NCBI GenBank assembly: GCA_964438715.1
Contig: CAYTLQ010000188.1
Span: 1-5,861, forward strand
Direction: 5' to 3'
From: CAYTLQ01 sp964438715
GTDB lineage: Bacteria; Bacteroidota; Ignavibacteria; Ignavibacteriales; Ignavibacteriaceae
DNA: 5,861 nucleotides
Part shown: positions 1 through 5,861 of the stretch, in pieces
Layout: every line of letters starts with the position of its first letter
Numbering within the stretch: position 1 is the first letter of the stretch
Position numbers and translations under genes: made by a program
Notes under the pieces: model-generated
The model's input: only the letters and a program-made list of their open reading frames with translations
The model's database searches: none
What the model was told of the DNA's origin: nothing

Positions 1-398
1 GAATAATTATTAAAATATAATTCTACCTGATTTGGTACAGTATTCTCGAAAGTATTGTTACTATAATTCATATTATCCATGAGCAAATCTTCAAATAACA
101 ACTTACCATTAGGTGCGGAGACTTTCACAAATACACTTCCGGAAGTGTAATCGCGTATTTCTAATTCTAAAAAATCGATTGGTGTATAGAAAGCAAGAGA
201 GTCTTTAATAGTTCTAAAAAAATTTTCTGCATCTACCGCAAGTTCATAGATATCGGCAAAGTTAGAGGTAATCGGATAATTCCTCTGACCAACCAAATCA
301 TTCTGGGGGATTATCTCCTCCCGGCATGATATAGCAATAAATGTCGTAAAAAGTATAGTTGCTATTATTACGAAGTTTTTTGAGTAATGCGTTTTCAT
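1..398 (-). CDS. Putative lipoprotein of unknown function (3' end beyond window)
   Basis: The reading frame opens with ATG at 398 and stays open for 132 codons to the left edge, so the C-terminus is missing. The protein begins with a short basic segment (K2, H4, K7), then a hydrophobic stretch at about residues 9-24, and then Cys25 in the context A-I-S-C. This reads as a signal peptidase II lipobox, although Ala at -3 is less usual than Leu. The residues after the Cys are R-E-E; charged residues here can act as a surface-export signal in some Bacteroidota lipoproteins, but that is only suggestive. The remaining visible part is soluble and rich in Asn, Asp and Glu, with an alternating pattern around residues 75-105 (containing FVKVSAPNGKLLF) that looks like a beta-sandwich. 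I do not recognise the family. It starts 60 bases after the aminopeptidase stop on the same strand, so co-transcription is likely. The bases before the ATG (CAGAGTA) give only a weak ribosome binding site. Confidence 0.72.
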   Translation of the reverse strand, partial: MKTHYSKNFVIIATILFTTFIAISCREEIIPQNDLVGQRNYPITSNFADIYELAVDAENFFRTIKDSLAFYTPIDFLELEIRDYTSGSVFVKVSAPNGKLLFEDLLMDNMNYSNNTFENTVPNQVELYFNNY

Positions 399-458
399 TA
401 CTCTGTAAATTAGAAAAGACCATCGAGTTAATCAATACGCAATCAATTGCCTCACCGA

Positions 459-2873
459 TTATTCCCTGCTCTCAAGTTTTTTTAAGGCTGGTAGTAACAC
501 ATCAGTTACTATTTGCCGTCGTTCATTCTTTAACACTTCACCAAGGATGTTACGGTATTGTTTCATCCCAAACCTCACCATCAATTCGGCAGCAGCATTT
601 CTCGTACGGAAATAATAATTATTCAGTGCTGCGAGAATAATTTCCTCAACCTCAGCCTTATGACTTTCAAAAAATTCAGCCGCATATTCTAACGCGGCAA
701 GGTTTACCTGGTGCATATCTCCGGGACTATGTTTGTATTCTACGAATTCGCGAGCTTGTTTTAATGCTCCCGGATTTTTTATTTCTCTCAAAGCATTAAA
801 AATTCGTCTGCGAATAATATTTCGATGTGAGGGAACTTCAAATTGCGATGAAATAAATTGAAATGAGTCTTCAAACCCTAACTTTCCGTAAGCATATAAT
901 ATTGCTGAAAGTACATATTCATTTTGTTCAAGTGAATAATTCTTTTTAAGAAATTCGTTTTTCACAAAACCCTTAAAATTTGCAAGCAACATATAGGCTG
1001 ATTCTCTAACTCTGGGATCAGCGTCTGATGTAGCCGCAAGCAAAATATCTGCCGCTTCTTTTCCGCTCATCTGACCTACTAACTCAACAGCGGCAAGGCG
1101 TACTCCGTAAAACATATCGTTTAGTGCTGACTGACGAAGAACGGATAAAGCTTTTACTCCAAATTGCTTCAATTCACGAAGCGCTTTTATTCTATCCGGT
1201 ACTTCAGTGTCATAAAGGGATTGCGTGCTTAACTCTTCAAAAGACCTTTGAAATGTCACTGAACACATAATCCGGTAACCATTATTAAAGTCAATATACT
1301 CTGGTTCCGTTGATAAGGAAAAATCGAATGTCTGCTCCTTTTTATGTATAAAAATGTCTTTCCGAATAACTTGCTCACTTGCAACAATTTCAATGGGCAT
1401 TTTTGTAATAAAAATCCTGTCATGTCTCCCTTTTATTTCCTGCTTAACATTCAGGAGAACTTTCTTTTTAATTTTATCATAAGTATAACTAACTGAAAAA
1501 TGAGGCAGTTTATTATCATAAAGCCACTGCGTAAAAAATGTAGTAAGGTTTTTACCACTTACTTCTTCCATAACTTTCCGAAAGTCCTCTGTAACGGCTG
1601 TGGAATACATGAATTTCCGGATATAGTTGCGTATTCCTTCCTGAAATACCTTATCACCAAGTTCATACCTCAGCATATCAAGTATAGTTGCACCACCGCC
1701 GTAAGCATTACCATCTTGTAATGCGGGTGGTACTTTTCTCTTACCAAAAGATGTATCGTTGGATTTATCATACAATGAATTTTTATAACCATCAGACATA
1801 CTCATAGCTGAAAAGCGGAATTCATCCCAGCCATGAGCATTTTCCTCCCATAATGCCGTGAAGTAAGTGGCAAATCCTTCATTCAACCAAATATGCTCAC
1901 CGGTGTGACAGGTTACAATATCACCCCACCATTGATGCGCAAGTTCATGGGCAATCAGGTCATCACCTGTATAATTTGGCCTGGCTGTTGCCTTATGCAA
2001 TACCCTTTTATTAAGTGTTGTTGCGGTAATATTTTCCATACCACCATATTCAAAGTCTTGAACAGTGGTCTGTGCATATCGTTCAAATGGATAAAAAAGT
2101 ATATAATCAGAAAAGAAACTCATCATCCGTGCTGTTCTGCCGAATACTGTCATCCATTCGTCTTCCCATCCATGTGGAACATGATACTCCAAAGTAACAC
2201 CTCGTATTTTTTCGGTGATAGTAGCAAATTCTCCAGCTATTAGTGTGGTTAGATAATTTGAATACGGAGTATCCATCTTCCAATAATATAAGCGTGTCCC
2301 TCCTTCCTCCGGCTCAGAACGAATGAGTTTTCCGTTTGAAACTGTCAGCATATTTTCCGGAACACGAACAATGAGTTCAAAAGTCAGTTTATCATCTGGC
2401 AAATCATAGGCAGGGTACCAATTTCTGTTTTCTGTTCCCTGTCCCTGACTCCATAACTGATATGGTATTTCCGGTGTTCGGGGTAACGGCTTAAAAAAAT
2501 ATATTCCCCGGCGTGGAGTAGAAATATATTCAATAGAAATTGTAATGGTATCTTTTTGTGAATACTGCTCTTTGAAATAAATGAAAAGTAACTCACCATT
2601 CTGGCTAAATTCAAGTGGAGTATTTTTATATTTAACCCGTTTCACTTCGGTGCTTTTACAGTGAAGCACCAAAGTATCAAACATTTTAATTAGAGGAGTA
2701 AATGTAAATTGTTCAATCCCCGAAATAGTTTGAGCTTCAAAATCAGGAGTAATTTCTAATTTTATGTGTAGTTGGTCATAATTTCGGGTTTTATCATCCA
2801 AAATTACTTGTGCATCAGTTATAACAACTATTAACAAAATAAGTATCAGTGCTTTTACAAATCTGCTTGTCAT
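459..2873 (-). CDS. Secreted M1-family zinc aminopeptidase with C-terminal HEAT repeats
   Basis: This 804-residue metallopeptidase should remove N-terminal amino acids from peptides. An N-terminal hydrophobic signal (about residues 6-18, possible cleavage after A21) points to export to the periplasm or beyond. Domains in order: an N-terminal beta-sandwich (about 25-215); a thermolysin-like catalytic domain (about 215-460); a short beta domain (about 460-540); and an alpha-helical tail (about 555-804) that reads as six to seven HEAT-like repeats. M1 hallmarks are all present: the GGMEN substrate-binding motif at 277-281; HELAH at 309-313 (zinc ligands H309 and H313, catalytic E310); third zinc ligand E332 in NEGFA, exactly 18 residues after H313; and Y391 as the likely transition-state tyrosine. 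The segment around Y391 is Y-G-G-G-A, where many M1 enzymes have Y-x-K-G-A. The ATG at 2873 is chosen because the signal peptide follows at once. It lies 16 bases after the DUF4286 stop, without a good Shine-Dalgarno. The peptidase assignment is firm; natural substrates are unknown. Confidence 0.96.
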   Translation of the reverse strand: MTSRFVKALILILLIVVITDAQVILDDKTRNYDQLHIKLEITPDFEAQTISGIEQFTFTPLIKMFDTLVLHCKSTEVKRVKYKNTPLEFSQNGELLFIYFKEQYSQKDTITISIEYISTPRRGIYFFKPLPRTPEIPYQLWSQGQGTENRNWYPAYDLPDDKLTFELIVRVPENMLTVSNGKLIRSEPEEGGTRLYYWKMDTPYSNYLTTLIAGEFATITEKIRGVTLEYHVPHGWEDEWMTVFGRTARMMSFFSDYILFYPFERYAQTTVQDFEYGGMENITATTLNKRVLHKATARPNYTGDDLIAHELAHQWWGDIVTCHTGEHIWLNEGFATYFTALWEENAHGWDEFRFSAMSMSDGYKNSLYDKSNDTSFGKRKVPPALQDGNAYGGGATILDMLRYELGDKVFQEGIRNYIRKFMYSTAVTEDFRKVMEEVSGKNLTTFFTQWLYDNKLPHFSVSYTYDKIKKKVLLNVKQEIKGRHDRIFITKMPIEIVASEQVIRKDIFIHKKEQTFDFSLSTEPEYIDFNNGYRIMCSVTFQRSFEELSTQSLYDTEVPDRIKALRELKQFGVKALSVLRQSALNDMFYGVRLAAVELVGQMSGKEAADILLAATSDADPRVRESAYMLLANFKGFVKNEFLKKNYSLEQNEYVLSAILYAYGKLGFEDSFQFISSQFEVPSHRNIIRRRIFNALREIKNPGALKQAREFVEYKHSPGDMHQVNLAALEYAAEFFESHKAEVEEIILAALNNYYFRTRNAAAELMVRFGMKQYRNILGEVLKNERRQIVTDVLLPALKKLESRE

Positions 2874-2889
2874 ATTCTTTTTTTAACTA

Positions 2890-3195
2890 TTACGATTCAA
2901 TAAAAATTTTTCTTTCGGCAGTGAATTTACCCCCAAACATTTTTTCTGAATCAGAGCGAAGACGAGGAGCTTCCTTATTTCTATACTCCTCCAATTGCTC
3001 CAGACTATGAAGTCTGAACTCAATAGCATACACCTGGAACATTTCGGCGGGGGTAGGAGAAAGTTGTTTGCGAATTGCAAAATCATAGAAATAACCCGTA
3101 GCCATTACATCAGGAATATGTTTTCTCACCATCCAATCAAGCCAATCGTTTTCATATTCATTTTGGATTGTGATTTGCACGGAATAAATAATCAT
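2890..3195 (-). CDS. DUF4286 family protein
   Basis: This 101-residue cytoplasmic protein has no signal peptide or membrane segment. The start M-I-I-Y, the block WLDWMVRKHIPDVMATGYF (residues 19-37), a central strand with Y-A-I-E-F (about 56-60), and the C-terminal E-A-P-R-L-R (75-80) followed by G-K-F-T-A-E-R (89-95) match my recollection of the DUF4286 family, which is common in Bacteroidota. The length is normal for the family. The strand-helix-strand pattern resembles small ferredoxin-like dimeric alpha/beta-barrel proteins (the ABM or EthD type), but that fold suggestion is inference and no reaction is known. The gene starts 8 bases after the transporter stop, which is close enough for translational coupling, and ends 16 bases before the aminopeptidase start. 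Its expression is therefore probably tied to both neighbours. The bases AAAGATTT before the ATG hold only a weak ribosome binding site. Confidence 0.88.
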   Translation of the reverse strand: MIIYSVQITIQNEYENDWLDWMVRKHIPDVMATGYFYDFAIRKQLSPTPAEMFQVYAIEFRLHSLEQLEEYRNKEAPRLRSDSEKMFGGKFTAERKIFIES

Positions 3196-3203
3196 AAATC
3201 TTT

Positions 3204-4730
3204 CTATTTAGCCCATGGAGGCAGGTTGTTTGTTGAAAAAGAAAATGCTATTGGAACAAGATAATATACAAGCAGTGATATAATGACAGCACCCACTAAA
3301 TTAAGTAGTAATCCTGCTCGTGCCATATCAATTACCTTCAGTCGCTTACTTCCAAAAACAATTGCATTAGGAGGTGTTGCAACTGGAAGCATAAAAGCCA
3401 TCGAAACTGATATTGTTGCTGTCATCATGAGCAGTAATGGATGAATATCTAATGCAACCGAAACAGAGGCAAGTATTGGTAAAATCATTTCGGCTGTAGC
3501 AGTATTTGAAGTTAACTCTGTAAGAAATGTAACGAACAGTGCTATTAAAAAAATTACCGAAAACGGATGTACACTTCCAACCGACCTAAATGCCGAGCCG
3601 AGTGTTTCCGATAATCCTGTAGTTACAAATCCTTTTGCCAATGCAAAACCACCACCAAAAAGTAATACAATATCCCACGGTATATCTTTGAATACTGATG
3701 CATCCAAGATCTTTCTATTTTTATCTGTTCCTGTAAATGAAGGAAGAAGAAAAAGCAGTATTCCCATGAAAATTGCTACAGTACTGTCATCAACTATTGA
3801 TTCAGGTGGCAATGCACCCGACCAGCCGGGGATAACAACAAAACCAAGGTTGAGTTCTGTACGAAACAACCAAAGCAATGCCGTGAAAAGAAAAACCGAC
3901 ATAACAATTTTCTCAGCATTGCTAACAGGACCAAGTTTTTCAAACTCCGATTTGATCACATCCGATTTATCCTGCAAAGTAAAATTGCAAGGGAAAAGGT
4001 ATTTACTTACAATTATATATGCAGAAAACATCATCAATAATCCAACCGGCAGACCAATAAGAAGCCAACTACCAAATGATATTGCAGGTCCATCGGGAAA
4101 AACTATTTTAAATATACGCTGAAATGACAGATTTGGAGCTGTGCCAATAAGTGTTCCTATACCGCCGATTGAGCTTCCATAAGCAATATACAGCATAATT
4201 GCGACGGAGAGATTATGTAAATTTTCCTTTGGGAACTCCGATTCCAGGTGATGAATTAAGGCAAGACCTATTGGAAACATCATCATAGCTGTAGCAGTAT
4301 TCGAAATCCACATTGAAATAAAGAAAGAGGCCATCAGAAAACCAAAAGCAATACGGTCTGCTGTATTACCGCTAAGAAGAATTAATCGGATTGCTATTCT
4401 CTTGTGTAAGTTCCATCGCTCCATTGCAAGAGCTATGAGGAATCCACCAAGAAAAAGAAAAATGGTTGGATTTATATATGCAACTGCAGTCTGCTCCGGA
4501 TTAAGCAGTCCTAAAACCGGAAATAGTATAATAGGCAAAAGTGATGTTACAGCGAGTGGAACAGCTTCTGTTATCCACCATACCGCCATTAGAGATGCTA
4601 CTGCTGACATTGCAGGTACCTGCGGATAGGTTTCATTTTCCGGCAATAGGAGCAACAGAAGTAGAAATATTACTATACCTGAATAAAAGCCAACGGTCCG
4701 GAAAGCATTGCTGTTAAATTCCGACTTCAT
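3204..4730 (-). CDS. DASS/SLC13-family sodium:dicarboxylate (or sulfate) symporter
   Basis: This 508-residue inner-membrane protein has about 11-12 hydrophobic segments and belongs to the divalent anion:Na+ symporter family (the VcINDY / SLC13 type). The two inverted-repeat halves each carry the family Ser-Asn-Thr motif at a hairpin tip: S143-N144-T145 in WISNTATA and S408-N409-T410 in LTSNTATA. These form the sodium and substrate site in characterised members. Each half also has the paired loop: GGIGTLIGTAPN at 189-200 and MLPVATPPNAIV at 447-458. The second closely matches the family signature P-V-A-T-P-P-N-A-I-V. W48-W-I-T-E-A-V-P near the N-terminus and PWDIVLLFGGGFALAKG (351-367) are further family blocks. 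The likely substrate is a C4-dicarboxylate such as succinate, but sulfate or tricarboxylate cannot be excluded. The ATG at 4730 is kept because an in-frame TAA lies just upstream. It is the first gene of the tight four-gene run. Confidence 0.94.
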   Translation of the reverse strand: MKSEFNSNAFRTVGFYSGIVIFLLLLLLLPENETYPQVPAMSAVASLMAVWWITEAVPLAVTSLLPIILFPVLGLLNPEQTAVAYINPTIFLFLGGFLIALAMERWNLHKRIAIRLILLSGNTADRIAFGFLMASFFISMWISNTATAMMMFPIGLALIHHLESEFPKENLHNLSVAIMLYIAYGSSIGGIGTLIGTAPNLSFQRIFKIVFPDGPAISFGSWLLIGLPVGLLMMFSAYIIVSKYLFPCNFTLQDKSDVIKSEFEKLGPVSNAEKIVMSVFLFTALLWLFRTELNLGFVVIPGWSGALPPESIVDDSTVAIFMGILLFLLPSFTGTDKNRKILDASVFKDIPWDIVLLFGGGFALAKGFVTTGLSETLGSAFRSVGSVHPFSVIFLIALFVTFLTELTSNTATAEMILPILASVSVALDIHPLLLMMTATISVSMAFMLPVATPPNAIVFGSKRLKVIDMARAGLLLNLVGAVIISLLVYYLVPIAFSFSTNNLPPWAK

Positions 4731-4816
4731 AATATACGGTTACATTTTAATCAGAAAAGAAATTTATTGCGAGTACCAAAATTCATAAAATTAATATACT
4801 AAATAGACATAATAGA
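4731..4816 (-). promoter_or_regulatory. AT-rich gap, candidate promoter for the transporter-DUF4286-peptidase-lipoprotein run
   Basis: This 86-base spacer is by far the largest gap before the tightly packed genes and is a reasonable place for their promoter. Read on the minus strand, GAATTTTG (plus-strand 4777-4784) is one mismatch from the Bacteroidota -7 element TAnnTTTG and would give an untranslated leader of about 40 bases. I see no convincing -33 element at the right distance. A sigma-70-like pair (TTGATA at 4828-4823 and TATTTA at 4805-4800, 17 bases apart) is also weak. There is no GC-rich hairpin that would terminate the nucleotidyltransferase message, so read-through from that gene is also possible. 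Confidence 0.25.
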
Positions 4817-5593
4817 TTATTCTATCAATTCCCGAATAACCCTTGCCATATCCTTATTCACCGGAAAGTGATCTTCTAAAAAATTTAATATAGCAAGAGC
4901 ACTTTCTTTATTTTTTTCATAACCGAGTATAAAACCCGGGAGCAAAGTGCTCAAATGTGGAAATCGTTGCTCAAATCTTCTTTCAACGGAAAAGAAATCC
5001 TTTTCAAATTTTCGCTGAGTCTCAATATATGGAGCTAATTCGATTATTCTATCGACGGCATAATGCTGGATAAACCTCTGTGCAGAAAGCTTTTCCCCTC
5101 TTTTATCCCGGCATAAACCCACAAAAAGATTTGTTAATGCCTCACCAATTAGCCAATCTGTATTACGCGGTTTTTGTATTTCGTAATTTTTTTGGGGTTT
5201 GGCGATTGAATCCGGCACTTCAGGTTTTTTCCACACAATCCGTCCCGGTGCAAACGATGCAGTTTGAAGTTCATGAAGCTCATAAACAGCAAATTCACAA
5301 AATATACCATCCGAGAACAGAAGTTTATAACCATCTTCAGTGTTTCTAAATGTATATGATACAGTACAAATGGAATGTAACCAGGAAATATCTTCAATAT
5401 ATTTTTCCTTGAAACCATTCGCAGTAATCACAAAAAAATCCAGATCTGAGAAATCATCCAATCGTGAAAGTTCAGTTCCAACTGAACCGAGTCCAATTAG
5501 CGCCAATGCATTTCCCGAAAGCTCAAGCGATTGGCCGATTTGATCAAGCCGTGTGAGCAGACGATGTTTTTGTTGCCCGGTATATTTATTCAT
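4817..5593 (-). CDS. Lnu(B)/LinB-like nucleotidyltransferase
   Basis: This 258-residue soluble protein has a DNA polymerase beta-type nucleotidyltransferase fold. The motif G36-S37-V-G, followed by F-S-D50-L-D52-F-F-V-I, is the G-S-x(n)-D-x-D metal- and nucleotide-binding signature. A third acidic residue, E100, sits in the strand F-C-E-F-A-V-Y. From memory, the layout follows the lincosamide nucleotidyltransferase LinB/Lnu(B) (about 267 residues): its GSF...YSDIEF block, a W-L segment, the R-G-E-F-H-F strand carrying its catalytic base Glu89 (matching E100 here), and a helical C-terminal half with N-L-x(8)-K-R-G-E (here N155-L, then K164-R-G-E). Such enzymes transfer AMP to a hydroxyl of a small molecule. 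Identity to LinB looks low, so the substrate is unknown and resistance is not shown. The ATG at 5593 has a weak ribosome binding site (TAGAGA). The gene is divergent from the PfpI-like gene and 86 bases upstream of the transporter. Confidence 0.82.
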   Translation of the reverse strand: MNKYTGQQKHRLLTRLDQIGQSLELSGNALALIGLGSVGTELSRLDDFSDLDFFVITANGFKEKYIEDISWLHSICTVSYTFRNTEDGYKLLFSDGIFCEFAVYELHELQTASFAPGRIVWKKPEVPDSIAKPQKNYEIQKPRNTDWLIGEALTNLFVGLCRDKRGEKLSAQRFIQHYAVDRIIELAPYIETQRKFEKDFFSVERRFEQRFPHLSTLLPGFILGYEKNKESALAILNFLEDHFPVNKDMARVIRELIE

Positions 5594-5616
5594 TCTCTAA
5601 ATTCGTCCGTTTTTAC

Positions 5617-5685
5617 ATTGAATAATTTTACCAACTGTATTGAATAACATTTCTATTTCACTTTTATTTTATTTCAATAACATTT
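5617..5685 (+). repeat. Three short direct repeats, spaced 22 and 33 bases
   Basis: ATTGAATAA occurs at 5617-5625 and again at 5639-5647. A related copy, TTTCAATAA, lies at 5672-5680. The second and third copies share a longer identical core, AATAACATTT, at 5643-5652 and 5676-5685. Start-to-start distances are 22 and 33 bases, close to two and three turns of the DNA helix. This spacing would suit protein binding on one face of the DNA, but the AT-rich composition makes chance matches easy. Confidence 0.4.
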
Positions 5686-5692
5686 AGTTTAA

Positions 5693-5712
5693 TTTATTAA
5701 AAAATTAATAAA
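5693..5712. repeat. Perfect inverted repeat (8-base arms, AAAA spacer) upstream of the PfpI-like gene
   Basis: TTTATTAA at 5693-5700 and TTAATAAA at 5705-5712 are exact reverse complements separated by AAAA. Slightly offset outer pieces, AGTTT at 5686-5690 and AAACT at 5711-5715, add to the symmetry. The element sits 13 bases before the AGGA ribosome binding site of the PfpI-like gene. It could be a dimeric regulator's operator. As an RNA hairpin it would be weak because it has no GC pairs. Confidence 0.4.
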
Positions 5713-5725
5713 ACTGATAAAATAC

Positions 5726-5729
5726 AGGA
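5726..5729 (+). promoter_or_regulatory. Shine-Dalgarno that decides the GTG start of the PfpI-like gene
   Basis: AGGA is followed by a 6-base spacer and then GTG at 5736. This supports the GTG over the in-frame ATG at 5760, which has no purine-rich site in front of it. It is the clearest ribosome binding site in the window. Confidence 0.65.
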
Positions 5730-5735
5730 AAAATA

Positions 5736-5861
5736 GTGCTTAACGGTATAAAGATTTTAATGTTTGTGGATGATTATTACGAGGATCTTGAACTTTGGTA
5801 TCCGAAACTGCGCCTCACAGAGGCCGGAGCCAAAGTTATTATAGCAGGTGAAGATGAGGGA
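5736..5861 (+). CDS. DJ-1/PfpI family protein (5' part; 3' end beyond window)
   Basis: The frame is open from GTG 5736 to the right edge, giving 42 codons. The visible N-terminus has a hydrophobic first strand (I5-K-I-L-M-F-V), the acidic turn Y15-E-D-L-E-L, Y-P at 22-23, and L-R-L-T-E-A-G-A-K-V-I-I-A-G (25-38). This is the first beta-alpha-beta unit of DJ-1/PfpI proteins, in which an E-D-x-E-x(3)-P segment supplies the acid that sits beside the nucleophilic cysteine. That cysteine lies beyond the window. Family members include peptidase-like, glyoxalase/deglycase-like and chaperone-like proteins in the cytoplasm, so the exact role cannot be told. An in-frame TAA at 5718-5720 limits the start to GTG 5736 or ATG 5760. 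The upstream AGGA and the family's usual few residues before the first strand favour the GTG. The gene is divergent from the nucleotidyltransferase. Confidence 0.85.
   Translation, partial: MLNGIKILMFVDDYYEDLELWYPKLRLTEAGAKVIIAGEDEG

Larger units (their letters stand above)
5594..5735. promoter_or_regulatory. Divergent intergenic control region
   Basis: These 142 bases separate the starts of two genes transcribed away from each other, so promoters for both must lie here or overlap the genes. The region is very AT-rich. It carries three short phased repeats (about 5617-5685) and an 8-base perfect inverted repeat (5693-5712). No promoter element on either strand is good enough to name with confidence. 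Confidence 0.5.

Noticed and set aside
431..455. Short direct repeat AATCAAT in the gap before the lipoprotein gene
   Set aside because: Seven-base repeats are expected by chance in AT-rich spacer, and there is no further structure around them.
359..640. Plus-strand open frame of 93 codons across the peptidase-lipoprotein gap
   Set aside because: It overlaps the ends of two better supported minus-strand genes and has no ribosome binding site or family resemblance.
1893..2243. Plus-strand open frame of 116 codons
   Set aside because: It is antisense to the catalytic domain of the aminopeptidase, including the HELAH and GGMEN coding bases, and looks like a chance frame.
2883..3086. Minus-strand open frame overlapping DUF4286
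   Set aside because: It is out of frame with the DUF4286 protein, which accounts for the region with conserved residues.
3688..4122. Plus-strand open frame of 144 codons
   Set aside because: It lies wholly antisense to the transporter gene, which has full family motifs across the same bases. The translated product has no recognisable pattern.
4809..4825. Small inverted repeats (ATAAT/ATTAT and ATAGA/TCTAT) at the nucleotidyltransferase stop
   Set aside because: The arms are only 5 bases, have almost no GC pairs and overlap the stop codon. They do not make a credible intrinsic terminator.

Overview
The window looks like an ordinary chromosomal stretch from an AT-rich bacterium (roughly 35-40% GC by eye), most likely of the Bacteroidota / Ignavibacteria-Chlorobi group. 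The evidence for that placement is a DUF4286 protein (a family found mainly in Bacteroidota), little recognisable Shine-Dalgarno sequence in front of most genes, AT-rich spacers, and several envelope or secreted proteins. The phylum assignment is an inference; no marker gene is present.

Layout. Five genes lie on the minus strand, so the cluster reads from right to left. They are a Lnu(B)/LinB-like nucleotidyltransferase (5593-4817), a DASS/SLC13-family sodium:anion symporter (4730-3204), a small DUF4286 protein (3195-2890), a secreted M1-family zinc aminopeptidase with a C-terminal HEAT-repeat tail (2873-459), and the 5' part of a putative lipoprotein that runs off the left edge (398-1). The last four are spaced by 8, 16 and 60 bases, as in one transcription unit. 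An 86-base AT-rich gap separates them from the nucleotidyltransferase and may carry its own promoter. On the plus strand, a DJ-1/PfpI-family gene starts at 5736 and runs off the right edge. It is divergent from the nucleotidyltransferase, and the 142-base region between the two carries phased short repeats and a small perfect inverted repeat.

How the genes may work together. The transporter (inner membrane, probably di- or tricarboxylates), the exported aminopeptidase and the lipoprotein fit a general nutrient-acquisition role at the cell envelope, but no sequence evidence ties their substrates together. The nucleotidyltransferase and the PfpI-like protein are more in the style of detoxification or stress functions, and may share a divergent control region.

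All complete genes appear intact. I see no mobile element, CRISPR array, tRNA or rRNA. I do not see a clearly new biological system here. The most interesting items are the HEAT-tailed M1 peptidase, the antibiotic-resistance-like nucleotidyltransferase, the DUF4286 gene locked between transporter and peptidase, and the repeats of the divergent intergenic region.
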